Shown here: piece by piece, positions 34,766 to 42,631 of the stretch
Numbering within the stretch: position 1 is the first letter of the stretch
Layout of the letters: each line of letters starts with the position of its first letter
DNA from: Streptacidiphilus sp. PB12-B1b
GTDB taxonomy: Bacteria; Actinomycetota; Actinomycetes; Streptomycetales; Streptomycetaceae
Direction: 5' to 3'
Assembly: GCF_014084125.1 (NCBI RefSeq)
Contig: NZ_CP048405.1
Span: 7,068,001 to 7,132,000 of the forward strand
DNA: 64,000 nt
Notes under the pieces: model-generated
What the model saw: the letters and a program-made list of their open reading frames with translations, nothing else
Databases searched by the model: none
What the model was told of the DNA's origin: nothing
Made by a program: the position numbers and the translations under genes

Positions 34766-34795
34766 ACCGCACCGCACCGCACCGCACCGCACCGC
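34766..34795 (+). repeat. Pentanucleotide repeat (ACCGC)x6
   Basis: Six consecutive ACCGC units lie in the 183-base gap between the metalloprotease and secreted-protein genes. The unit is not a multiple of three and lies outside coding sequence, so slippage would change only leader length. I see nothing else recognisable in this gap. Confidence 0.8.
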
Positions 34796-34893
34796 CTGCA
34801 CAGGCTTTACCGCGCACGCCTCGTACCGCACCGCCTGCCGGACGTCGCCGCGCCCGGCGCCACCGCGTTCGACCTCACTTCGGGAGCCACACC

Positions 34894-35592
34894 GTGAACC
34901 TCAACCAGCACCGCAGAGCGACGCCGCGCACCGGGCCCGCGCGCCGGGCCCTGCGCCTCGGCATGCTCGCCACCGCCGGGCTGACCGTGGTCGCCACCGC
35001 CGCCAGTGCGGAGGCCGCCACCACCTCGCACGTCAGCCACGGGGTGGCGGTGGCCGACAACACCGTGTTCAGCCTGGCCAACCCGGGCCACCCCAGCCAG
35101 TTCCAGGACGCCTTCACCGTGCACCAGTACGGCGCGCTGTACGACGCCAGCGCCGTCAACCAGGCCCAGGCGCAGGCGTGGGCCTGCTCCGCGGCCTCCC
35201 CCTGCCGCTCGGTGGCGCTCTCCTTCCAGATCATCACCATGGCCGGGGAGAACATCCACCTCAACGCGCAGAACACCAGCCACGCGGCCGACCACGACTG
35301 CGCAGGCTGCCAGACCCTGGCCGGGGCCTGGCAGTTCATCGTCTCGACGCCGGAGCCGTTCACCCTTAGTGCCGCCGCACAGCGCCAACTCGCCGACGTG
35401 CACCGCAGCCTGGACGCCCTGGGCCGGTCCACCGCGCCGGTCACCGCCGTCCAGCAGCAGGCGGACGCGCTGGCCGCACAGGTGGAGTCCATCCTCAAGG
35501 CCGCCGCGGCGACCGCGCCCAAGGGGCCGGGGGTGAACGCGCTCGCGGCGCACGCCCCGGTCGTCACCGTGCACCGGATGCTCACCGGCTGA
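34894..35592 (+). CDS. Secreted four-cysteine protein of peptide cassette
   Basis: The 232-residue protein has a twin-Arg-free Sec signal peptide (basic start, hydrophobic LGMLATAGLTVVATAA, cleavage near residue 39-42). The mature part has two short cysteine motifs, C98-x5-C104 and C136-A-G-C139, probably forming disulfides outside the cell. Between them lies SVALSFQIITMAGENIHL and then AQNTSHAAD, which echoes AHNTSTAD in the tandem peptides. The C-terminal 70 residues are helical. The start GTG 34894 follows GGGAG. It is co-directional with the protease and ends at a strong terminator. I infer an extracellular partner or carrier of the peptides; function unproven. Confidence 0.75.
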   Translation: MNLNQHRRATPRTGPARRALRLGMLATAGLTVVATAASAEAATTSHVSHGVAVADNTVFSLANPGHPSQFQDAFTVHQYGALYDASAVNQAQAQAWACSAASPCRSVALSFQIITMAGENIHLNAQNTSHAADHDCAGCQTLAGAWQFIVSTPEPFTLSAAAQRQLADVHRSLDALGRSTAPVTAVQQQADALAAQVESILKAAAATAPKGPGVNALAAHAPVVTVHRMLTG

Positions 35593-35612
35593 CCGGCCGC
35601 CCGGTGACCGCA

Positions 35613-35641
35613 GGGCCGGACGGCAGCCAGCCGTCCGGCCC
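35613..35641. terminator. Strong convergent terminator
   Basis: GGGCCGGACGGC (35613-35624) pairs perfectly over 12 bp with GCCGTCCGGCCC (35630-35641) across loop AGCCA. It closes the peptide cassette on the plus strand and faces the convergent plsC gene. Confidence 0.8.
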
Positions 35642-35686
35642 GCTCGGCTGCGCCGGGCACGGACGGCGCGGGGACGGGGCCGTCGG

Positions 35687-36355
35687 CTAGGCGGTGATGG
35701 CGTGCTCGTTGTAGGCGTCCACCCGGGGCTGCTCGGAGAGCGCGTGGATGGCGTCCATGATCTCGTCGGTGACCGCACGGCGGACCGGGCCGACGGGGGT
35801 GGCGCCGATGCGGTCGGAGAAGTCCAGCGGCTCGCCGAAGCGGATGGTCACCCGGCGGATGCGCGGCAGCAGCGTACCGATGGGCTGGATCTGCTCGGTG
35901 CCCTCCAGCGCGACCGGCACCACCGGCGCGCCCGACGCCAGCGCCAGCCAGGCCACCCCGGTCCGCCCCCGGTAGAGCCGGCCGTCGCGGGAGCGGGTGC
36001 CCTCCGGATAGATGCCGAAGGCCCTGCCGGACTTCAGCACCTCCAGCCCCGTGTCCAGCGCCGCCTGCGCCGCCCGGTGCGTCCCGCGCTGCACCGGGAC
36101 CGAGTCCATGGCCGCGAAGAACGCCTTGACCAGTCGGCCCTTGAGTCCCTTCCCGGTGAAGTACTCGGCCTTGGCCAGGAACACCACCGGACGCGGGGCC
36201 AGCAGCGGGATCACCGCGCTGTCGATGGCCGCCAGGTGGTTGCTGGCGATGATCACCGCACCCCGCTTCGGCACGTTCTCCCGCCCCAGGACGACCGGCC
36301 GGTAGATCAGCCGCGCCAGCGGAGACAGCAGGAACTTGGCAACGGCCTGCGACAC
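35687..36355 (-). CDS. plsC: 1-acyl-sn-glycerol-3-phosphate acyltransferase family protein
   Basis: The 222-residue PlsC-type acyltransferase has the catalytic N39-H40-x4-D45 motif (NHLAAID), the acceptor-binding YPEGTRSRDG (E118-S122) and a central VVPVALEGTEQ. It should transfer an acyl chain to lysophosphatidate at the inner membrane face during phospholipid synthesis. GTG 36355 is chosen because AGGAGG stands six bases upstream; a start at 36394 would add 13 residues without a site. It is a single-gene unit, converging on the secreted-protein gene. Confidence 0.93.
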   Translation of the reverse strand: MSQAVAKFLLSPLARLIYRPVVLGRENVPKRGAVIIASNHLAAIDSAVIPLLAPRPVVFLAKAEYFTGKGLKGRLVKAFFAAMDSVPVQRGTHRAAQAALDTGLEVLKSGRAFGIYPEGTRSRDGRLYRGRTGVAWLALASGAPVVPVALEGTEQIQPIGTLLPRIRRVTIRFGEPLDFSDRIGATPVGPVRRAVTDEIMDAIHALSEQPRVDAYNEHAITA

Positions 36356-36624
36356 GGTTACCTCCTGGTACGGCTGACGGCGAGCATGGATCATACGACA
36401 CCCGCCACCCTGCCCTGACGATCCCTCACCCCAGCGGGTACCTCATCGGCATGAATGGAATGACCCCCCACACCTGGCCCCCACACCCGGCCGGCGCTCG
36501 TGACCGGCTCGCTGCTCGGCCTCGGCATCGATCCGAGGCGGTCGGCTGAGCCGGCGCTCGGCGGTTGCGTGCACTGCGGGCAGAGGTACCCTGTCGGGGG
36601 CGGATACGGCTCGAGGAGGCGGCA

Positions 36625-36813
36625 GTGAACCGGGACGACGATGATCGTTGCTGGAAGCTCGGCCAGTTCTACTTCAACAAGGACGACCGCCGCATCCTGG
36701 TGCCGAAGAAGTTCGGGTTCGGGCGCACGCTCAACTTCGCCCACCCCGTCTCCTGGCTCTTGTTCGCGGCGCCGATCGTCATCGGGGTGATCGCCGCGGC
36801 CAACAAGGGCTGA
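36625..36813 (+). CDS. DUF5808 small membrane protein
   Basis: The 62-residue protein starts at GTG 36625 behind GAGGAGG. The sequence WKLGQFYFNKDDRRILVPKK followed by FGFGRTLNFAHPVSW is the hallmark of DUF5808-type proteins. A single C-terminal TM helix (LLFAAPIVIGVIAA) anchors it. DUF5808 modules are often fused to larger membrane proteins; here one stands alone. Function unknown. About 270 bases between it and plsC contain both promoters and nothing else recognisable. Confidence 0.85.
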   Translation: MNRDDDDRCWKLGQFYFNKDDRRILVPKKFGFGRTLNFAHPVSWLLFAAPIVIGVIAAANKG

Positions 36814-36917
36814 TCGCAGATGTGGTCCCCGCTCCCAGGTCCGGCCGGGCAGCACGGCGAGGGCGCCGACCAGGCCGCAGATGGGCATCGCCCGCTCCGT
36901 GCCTGCTCGAAGCATAA

Positions 36918-37041
<124 letters not shown>

Positions 37042-37123
37042 AACGAGAAGAAACTCTATCAGGTCCGAGGGGGTGGTCGTGCACGGTCGGAGCGCAGGTC
37101 CGGGCCCTGCGGCCCGGTGCGGG

Positions 37124-38167
37124 TCACTCGTTGGCGGCGCGGGGGCGCGGGTCGTCCTCGGCGTACTGGTCGAAGAGCGGGGTGGACGGCGGGCGCGGGG
37201 CCGGGCGCGCGGGGGCGGTGTCGGCGGGCGGCGGGGTGACCGCGCGGCCGGCGCTCCAGGTGTCCGGGCCGCCGAGGTCCAGGCCGCTGGTGCGGCGCGG
37301 GGCGACCGGGGCGGTGACATACGTCGGCAGCGGTACCGGGACCGGATCCCAGGAGCCCGGCTCGGCCTCCTCCGGGCTCTCCTGGGTGGCGTCCGCCCAC
37401 TCGTCCGGGTCGGCGGCCTCGACCAGGACGCCGGGGTCGGCCGCGCCGCGACCACCCGGATGCGTGAACTCGGCGTGCGTGAAGTCCCCGTGCGCGTAGT
37501 CGGCGTGCGGGAGGTCGGCCGGGCGAGGGGTGGCGGACGCGGGCTCGGCGGCGGGCGGCTCGGCGTGCCGGTGGTCGCGCTCGCGCTCCCGCTCGCGCAG
37601 CCGCTGGGCGGCCTCGGCGGAGCGGCGGCGGTCGAGCTTGACCTCGAACCGCCGGCGCTCCTGGCGGCGCAGGTGCGAGATGTAGAGCGAGAACAGCACG
37701 GCGGGGACGGCCGGAACCCACAGCAGGCCGACTCCGCCGACGGCGGCGGTGACCATGCCCGCGGTGAAGGCCGCGAACAGCAGGATCACCATCCGGCGGC
37801 GGCGGGCCAGCAGCGCCGCCCGGCGCTGCGACTCCGGGGCGCGCGCGGAGGTGTTGCCGGAAGTGTGGGCCGAGGTGTTGCCGGAAGTGTGGGCCGAGGC
37901 GTTGCCGGTGGTGTGGGCGGGCGGGGGCGGCGGCGCGGCCGGGGAGGAGGCGGGTGCGTCCGACGGTTCGGCCTGCTGCTCGCCCTCCAGGCTGCGGGAG
38001 GCGCGGCGCTCGAGGCCCGCACGCCCGGACAGCAGGCGAATGGCAGTGCTGAAACGTTCGGTGGGGCGCGCCTCGTTGAGCTCGTCCTGCCTGCGGAGCC
38101 ACATCGGCACCAGGTAGGCAGCCCAGGCCCCCACGATCACCGCGTAGATGAGGCCACTACTGCTCAC
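37124..38167 (-). CDS. glpR: SepX/GlpR cell-division membrane protein
   Basis: The 347-residue protein has TM helices at about residues 5-22 and 125-160. A Ser/Pro/Thr-rich linker (70-115) contains a thrice repeated SGNTSAHT-type unit. A basic coiled-coil-like stretch follows, then a long acidic, Pro-rich tail. It matches actinobacterial GlpR, the membrane receptor for the gephyrin-like Glp; the Streptomyces counterpart SepX is a divisome component. The glp gene is encoded 1.9 kb upstream on the same strand, supporting the assignment. A promoter-like element lies at 38243-38272. Confidence 0.85.
   Translation of the reverse strand: MSSSGLIYAVIVGAWAAYLVPMWLRRQDELNEARPTERFSTAIRLLSGRAGLERRASRSLEGEQQAEPSDAPASSPAAPPPPPAHTTGNASAHTSGNTSAHTSGNTSARAPESQRRAALLARRRRMVILLFAAFTAGMVTAAVGGVGLLWVPAVPAVLFSLYISHLRRQERRRFEVKLDRRRSAEAAQRLRERERERDHRHAEPPAAEPASATPRPADLPHADYAHGDFTHAEFTHPGGRGAADPGVLVEAADPDEWADATQESPEEAEPGSWDPVPVPLPTYVTAPVAPRRTSGLDLGGPDTWSAGRAVTPPPADTAPARPAPRPPSTPLFDQYAEDDPRPRAANE
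37848..37919. repeat. glpR: Three 24-bp tandem repeats inside glpR
   Basis: Two perfect 24-bp units (37848-37871, 37872-37895) and a third diverged unit (37896-37919) are in frame and encode repeated eight-residue Ser/Gly/Asn/Thr/His units of the linker. Copy number probably varies between strains. Confidence 0.85.
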
Positions 38168-38242
38168 GCTTCACACCGTACGGGCGCAAGGGAACACCGC
38201 GCGGCAATTTCGGCCGGTGTGTCGCGCACTCACGCTCATCTC

Positions 38243-38272
38243 ACCCTATTTTTGTCGCTTTGAGCGACACAA
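38243..38272 (-). promoter_or_regulatory. Candidate glpR/sepX promoter with internal inverted repeat
   Basis: On the minus strand TTGTGT (38272-38267), an 18-base spacer and TAGGGT (38248-38243) fit a vegetative promoter about 75 bases before glpR. The spacer contains TGTCGCT-TTG-AGCGACA (38253-38269), a perfect 7-3-7 inverted repeat that could be an operator. Confidence 0.45.
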
Positions 38273-38300
38273 CGCCGACCGCTTCGAACAGGCGGGGCAA

Positions 38301-38882
38301 TCAGTGGTCGAGGTGCTGGCTGACGTTGCGCCAGCGGCGCAGCATGCCCTCGGGGACCTCGTCCGCCGTCAGCGCGTACACCAGGTGGTCCCGCCAGCCT
38401 CCGTCGATGTGGAGGTAGCGCGGGCGCAGCCCCTCCTCGCGGAAGCCCAGCTTCTCCACCACCCGGCGGCTGGGGCCGTTCTCCGGGCGGATGCACACCT
38501 CGATCCGGTGCATGCCGAGGCTGCGGAAGCAGTGGTCCACGGCCAGGGCCATGGCGGTCGGGATGATCCCGCGCCCGGCGACCGCCTCGTCCACCCAGTA
38601 GCCGATGTTGGCGGAGCACATCGAGCCCCAGGTGATGCCGCCGACGGTGAGCTGGCCGACCAGCTCGCCCCGGTAGGTGACGACGAAGGGCAGCATCCGG
38701 CCCTCCCGCGCCTCGGAGCGCAGGAAGGAGACCATCTGCCGGTAGGTGGGGCGCGGGCCGGACGGGCGGCCGGGGGCGGCCGGGGGCACGGTGGCCTCCC
38801 AGCGCCGCAGCCAGTCCCGGTTGCGGGCGCTGACCTGCTGCCAGTCGCGGCGGTCGCGGACCTTGATGGGGCGTAGCCCCAC
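38301..38882 (-). CDS. RimJ-like GNAT acetyltransferase
   Basis: The 193-residue GNAT protein of the ribosomal-protein-alanine acetyltransferase type contains GYWVDEAVAGRGIIPTAM (acetyl-CoA pyrophosphate loop as GRG-I) and the family end MHRIEVCIRPENGPSRRVVEKLGF. The GTG at 38882 has GGGGGAGG just upstream. The conserved first strand (FWPVELGEGPVGLRP) begins before it, in frame with a CTG at 38921 that overlaps the moaB stop as CTGA and is preceded by GGGAGG. The true N-terminus may therefore be 13 residues longer from a non-standard start. Confidence 0.88.
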   Translation of the reverse strand: MGLRPIKVRDRRDWQQVSARNRDWLRRWEATVPPAAPGRPSGPRPTYRQMVSFLRSEAREGRMLPFVVTYRGELVGQLTVGGITWGSMCSANIGYWVDEAVAGRGIIPTAMALAVDHCFRSLGMHRIEVCIRPENGPSRRVVEKLGFREEGLRPRYLHIDGGWRDHLVYALTADEVPEGMLRRWRNVSQHLDH

Positions 38883-38917
38883 CGGGCCCTCCCCCAGCTC
38901 GACCGGCCAGAAGGCGT

Positions 38918-39460
38918 TCAGTGCGGGCCTCCCGGGGCGCGGTGGCCGGGTGCGGCCGGGGCCGGGGGGCCGTCCGGACGGGGGTGGTCGCCGCCGCGCA
39001 CCTGGTCGACGGCGTGGGCGAGCAGCGGGGCGAGCACGGCCAGGCCGTCCCTGACGCCGCCGCTGGAGCCGGGCAGGTTGACGATCAGCGTGGTCCCGGC
39101 CAGGCCGGACAGACCCCGGGAGAGCGCGGCGGTCGGCACCCCGCCGGCCCGGCCGTGGGCGCGGACGGCCTCGGCGATGCCGGGCACGGGCCGGTCGATG
39201 ACGCGGGCGGTCATCTCGGGGGTGAGGTCCATCGGGCTGATCCCGGTGCCGCCGGTGGTCAGCACCACGTCGTAGCCCTCGGCCACGGCGGCGCGCAGCG
39301 CCTCGGCCACCGGCTCGCCGTCGGGCACGACCACCGGCCCCTGGACGCTGAAGCCCAGCTCGCGCAGGCCGTCGGCGAGCAGCGGACCGCCCCGGTCGGC
39401 GTACACCCCGGCGTGGGCGCGGTTGGAGACGGTGAGCACGAAGCCCCGGCGGTCGCTCAC
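38918..39460 (-). CDS. moaB: MogA/MoaB-family molybdopterin adenylyltransferase-like protein
   Basis: The 180-residue MoCF-fold protein has VLTTGGTGISPMDLTPE, the molybdopterin-binding signature, and TTLIVNLPGSSGGVRDGL. It takes part in molybdenum cofactor assembly. The GTG start overlaps the moaC stop as GTGA, so it is translationally coupled. The C-terminal 25 residues are Pro/Gly/His-rich and atypical. Context with moaC and the gephyrin-like glp supports the role. Confidence 0.92.
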   Translation of the reverse strand: MSDRRGFVLTVSNRAHAGVYADRGGPLLADGLRELGFSVQGPVVVPDGEPVAEALRAAVAEGYDVVLTTGGTGISPMDLTPEMTARVIDRPVPGIAEAVRAHGRAGGVPTAALSRGLSGLAGTTLIVNLPGSSGGVRDGLAVLAPLLAHAVDQVRGGDHPRPDGPPAPAAPGHRAPGGPH

Positions 39461-39951
39461 CGGCCCTCCTCGCGGTGCCAGTCGCCGCTCTTGCCGCCGG
39501 TCTTGGACTCGACCTGGACGGCCTCGATCCGGGCGGCCTTGTCGACCGCCTTGACCATGTCGATCACGGTGAGCCCGGCGACGGCGACCGCCGTCAGCGC
39601 CTCCATCTCCACGCCGGTGCGGTCGGCGGTGCGGACGGTCGCGGCGATCTCGACGGCCTCGTCGGTGACGTCGAGCTCCACGGTCACCCCGGAGATCCCG
39701 ATGGGGTGGCACAGCGGGATCAGGTCGGGGGTGCGTTTGGCCCCCATGATCCCGGCGATCCGGGCGACGGAGAGCGCGTCGCCCTTGGGCACGCCCTCGC
39801 CCCGGAGCAGCTCCACCACGCGCGGCGAGACCACGACGCGGCCGGTGGCGCGGGCGGTGCGGACGGTGGCGGCCTTCTCGGAGACGTCGACCATGCGGGC
39901 AGCCCCGGTCGCGTCCACGTGGGTCAGCCCGTCGCCCTGTGCGGTACTCAA
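39457..39951 (-). CDS. moaC: Cyclic pyranopterin monophosphate synthase accessory protein
   Basis: The 164-residue MoaC converts the MoaA product to cyclic pyranopterin monophosphate. Motifs are MVDVSEKAATVRTA near the N-terminus, IAGIMGAKRTPDLIPLCHPIG in the centre and GVEMEALTAV with MVKAVDK. The start is probably the TTG at 39951, preceded by GGAG; a GTG at 39990 adds 13 residues but lacks a binding site. It overlaps moaB by four bases and follows glp at 97 bases. Confidence 0.94.
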   Translation of the reverse strand: MSTAQGDGLTHVDATGAARMVDVSEKAATVRTARATGRVVVSPRVVELLRGEGVPKGDALSVARIAGIMGAKRTPDLIPLCHPIGISGVTVELDVTDEAVEIAATVRTADRTGVEMEALTAVAVAGLTVIDMVKAVDKAARIEAVQVESKTGGKSGDWHREEGR

Positions 39952-40047
39952 CGTCTCGTCTCCTGCTGTGGCCGGTGCCGGTGCGGGCACAGGCTATCGC
40001 TGCGCGCGCGGCGCGTCAGATCTGCTGCGCGCCGGATCGTCCGCGCG

Positions 40048-41457
40048 TCAGACCGTTCCGTCCCCCGGGAGCGGGTCGAGCAGGACCACCTCGACCAGGG
40101 TGCCCGCCTCGACCGCGGTGTCGTCCTCGTCCACCACGATCAGCGCGTTGGCCTGGGCCAGCGGGCCGACCAGGTGCGATCCCGCGCCGCCGACCGGGCC
40201 GACGCTGCCCGGCTCGCCGTCGTGGCCCGCGTGGTAGCGGCCCCGGGCGAACTGCCGGCGTCCGGCCGGCGAGGTCAGCGACTCGGTCAGCCGGGCCCGG
40301 ACGACGGTGCGGTGGACCGGCTCCACACCCATCATGGCGCGGATCGCCGGCCTGACGAACAGTTCGAACGAGAGGTAGGCGCTGACCGGGTTGCCCGGCA
40401 GCGCGAACAGCGGCACGGTGCCCTCGAGCAGTCCGAAGCCCTGCGGCTTGCCGGGCTGCATGCGCAGTCTGCGGAAGGAGATCTCGCCCAGCGGGGCCTT
40501 GCCGTCGACCGGCGACAGCGCCTCCTTGACCACGTCGTACGCGCCGACGCTGACGCCGCCGCTGGTGACGATGGCGTCGGCGCGGATCAGCTGGTCCTCG
40601 ATCACCTCACGCAGCCGCTCGGCGTCGTCCGGCACGCCGCCGACCCGGTAGGCGATGGCGCCCGCCTCCCGCGCGGCAGCGGTCAGCGCGAAGCTGTTGG
40701 AGTCGGGGATCTGCCCGGGGCCGGCCTGCGTGCCCGGCTGGACCAGCTCGCTGCCGGTGGACAGCACCACCACCCGCGGCCGGGGCCGGATCTTGACGCT
40801 GTCCAGGCCGATCGCCGCCAGCAGCCCGATCTGCGCCGGACCCAGCCGGGTGCCCGCCGGGAGCACGACCTGGCCTGCGGTGATGTCGTCGCCCTGGCGG
40901 CGGATGAACGCCCCGGGCTCGGCCGGGCGGAAGATCCGCACCTCGCCGGAGGCGCCCTCAGGGTCGCTGCCGACCGGTGCCATGGAGTCGGCGGCCCGGT
41001 CGCCGCCGCTGCCGCCGTCGGTCCACTCGACCGGGACGACCGCCTCCGCGCCGGGGGGCAGCGGCGCGCCGGTCATGATCCGGGCGCACTGCCCCGGGCC
41101 GACCACGGGCAGTTCGGCGGCCCCGGCCGCGATGTCGCCGACGACGGTCAGCACCGAGGGGTACTGCTCGGTGGCGCCGGCCAGGTCGGCGGCGCGTACC
41201 GCGTAGCCGTCCATGGAGCTGTTGTCGAACGGCGGCACATGGCCCGGGGCGGTGATCGGCTCGACGGTCAGGCAGCCCTGCGCCTCCAGCAGCTGCAGTT
41301 CCAGCGGGGGGAGCGGGCCGACCGTCCGGAGGATGGAGTCCAGGTGCTCGTCCACCGACCAGCTGCGCTCGGCGGCAGCGTCGGCGGCGCCGGGGTCCGG
41401 CCGGTCGGCCCGGTCCGGACCGGCGGCCGGGCCGTCGCTGTGCCTGTGATCGCTCAC
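40048..41457 (-). CDS. glp: Gephyrin-like molybdotransferase Glp (MoeA family)
   Basis: The 469-residue MoeA-type protein has PPFDNSSMDGYAVRAADL in the first domain, ARIMTGAPLPPGAEAVVPVE, and the MoCF core with GSELVQPG and VTSGGVSVGAYD. LFALPGNPVSAYLSFELFVRP follows. In actinobacteria this paralogue (Glp) has been linked to the divisome through GlpR, besides molybdenum insertion. Both glpR and moaBC are in the same cluster. The N-terminal 30 residues are Asp/Ala/Pro-rich. GTG 41457 follows GGGGGAG. Galactose-related galU precedes it on the same strand. Confidence 0.92.
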   Translation of the reverse strand: MSDHRHSDGPAAGPDRADRPDPGAADAAAERSWSVDEHLDSILRTVGPLPPLELQLLEAQGCLTVEPITAPGHVPPFDNSSMDGYAVRAADLAGATEQYPSVLTVVGDIAAGAAELPVVGPGQCARIMTGAPLPPGAEAVVPVEWTDGGSGGDRAADSMAPVGSDPEGASGEVRIFRPAEPGAFIRRQGDDITAGQVVLPAGTRLGPAQIGLLAAIGLDSVKIRPRPRVVVLSTGSELVQPGTQAGPGQIPDSNSFALTAAAREAGAIAYRVGGVPDDAERLREVIEDQLIRADAIVTSGGVSVGAYDVVKEALSPVDGKAPLGEISFRRLRMQPGKPQGFGLLEGTVPLFALPGNPVSAYLSFELFVRPAIRAMMGVEPVHRTVVRARLTESLTSPAGRRQFARGRYHAGHDGEPGSVGPVGGAGSHLVGPLAQANALIVVDEDDTAVEAGTLVEVVLLDPLPGDGTV

Positions 41458-41606
41458 TGCTCCCCCTGCTGTCGTGCCTCGGTCGCCGGACGGCGGTCAG
41501 CCGCCGTCCCAGCTGCTGCCCGCTGTCCAGCACGCTACTCGGCGAGGGCCCCCTCGGGCGCGGCAGCCGCGAGCGGCTCGCCGTCGGGCTTGGCTCCCGG
41601 CTTGGC

Positions 41607-42599
41607 TTACGGCTTGGCGGCTGCGGGCTTGCCGGCCTCCAGCGGGAGGCCGTCCAGCGGGGTGCCGTCCAGCTCGCCGCTGCCGACGAAGTCCTTGAGC
41701 CAGGCGCGGAAGTCCGGGCCCAGGTCCTCGCGCTCGCACGCCAGCCGGACGATGGCGCGCAGGTAGTCGCCCCGGTCGCCGGTGTCGTAGCGGCGTCCCT
41801 TGAAGATCACGCCGTGCACCGGGCCGCCGCGGCCGGGGGTGCGCTGCGCCAGGACCCGCAGGGCGTCGGTGAGCTGGATCTCGCCGTGCAGGCCGGGCGC
41901 GGTGTCGTGCAGCACCTCGAACACGCTCGGGTCCAGCACGTAGCGGCCGATCACCGCGAAGCTGCTGGGCGCCTCGCCGGGGGCGGGCTTCTCCACCAGG
42001 TCGGTGATCCGGACGATCTCGTCGTCGCCGCCGAGGGTGCCGTGCCACTCGGCGGGCCGCACGGCCGCGCAGCCGTACAGGTGCGCCTGCGAGGGCTCGA
42101 CCTCGATCAGCGCGACGACGCTGCCGCCCAGCTCGCTCTGGACCTCGATCATCTTGGCCAACAGCGGGTCGCGCGGGTCGATCAGGTCGTCGCCGAGGAG
42201 CACCGCGAAGGGCTGGTCGGCGACGTGCGGCTCGGCGCAGAGCACCGCGTGGCCGAGGCCCTTGGGGTCGCCCTGGCGCACGTAGTGCATGGTGGCGAGG
42301 TCGCTGGACTCGCGGACCCGGTCCAGCTTGGTCTGGTCGCCCTTGCGGATCAGCAGCTCTTCGAGCTCGTACGCACGGTCGAAGTGGTCCTCCAGCGGAC
42401 GCTTGTTCCGACCGGTGATCATCAGGACGTCGGTGAGGCCGGCCGAGGCCGCCTCCTCCACGACGTACTGGATCGCGGGCTTGTCCACGACCGGAAGCAT
42501 TTCCTTGGGAGTGGCCTTGGTCGCCGGGAGGAACCGGGTGCCCAGACCGGCGGCGGGGATCACAGCCTTGGTGATCTGGCGCGAACGAGCATTCGTCAT
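41607..42599 (-). CDS. galU: UTP--glucose-1-phosphate uridylyltransferase
   Basis: The 330-residue nucleotidyltransferase makes UDP-glucose for envelope glycans. The signature AAGLGTRFLPATKATPKEMLPVVDKP is at residues 16-41, followed by the substrate loop EEAASAGLTDVLMITGRNK. QGDPKGLGHAVLCAEPHV and VIEVEP-like distal segments are also visible. All activation-loop residues appear present. It lies 32 bases after the diguanylate cyclase stop and upstream of glp, suggesting one long transcript. Confidence 0.95.
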   Translation of the reverse strand: MTNARSRQITKAVIPAAGLGTRFLPATKATPKEMLPVVDKPAIQYVVEEAASAGLTDVLMITGRNKRPLEDHFDRAYELEELLIRKGDQTKLDRVRESSDLATMHYVRQGDPKGLGHAVLCAEPHVADQPFAVLLGDDLIDPRDPLLAKMIEVQSELGGSVVALIEVEPSQAHLYGCAAVRPAEWHGTLGGDDEIVRITDLVEKPAPGEAPSSFAVIGRYVLDPSVFEVLHDTAPGLHGEIQLTDALRVLAQRTPGRGGPVHGVIFKGRRYDTGDRGDYLRAIVRLACEREDLGPDFRAWLKDFVGSGELDGTPLDGLPLEAGKPAAAKP

Positions 42600-42631
42600 G
42601 CCGAAGACTGTAACCGCCCGCCACCCGTGCT

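Noticed and set aside
34766..34795. Pentanucleotide repeat as a CRISPR array
   Set aside because: Units are 5 bp, directly adjacent without spacers; it is a simple repeat.
38253..38269. 7-3-7 inverted repeat as an intrinsic terminator of the GNAT gene
   Set aside because: In the minus direction it is followed by an A-run rather than a T-run, and its position fits a promoter spacer better.
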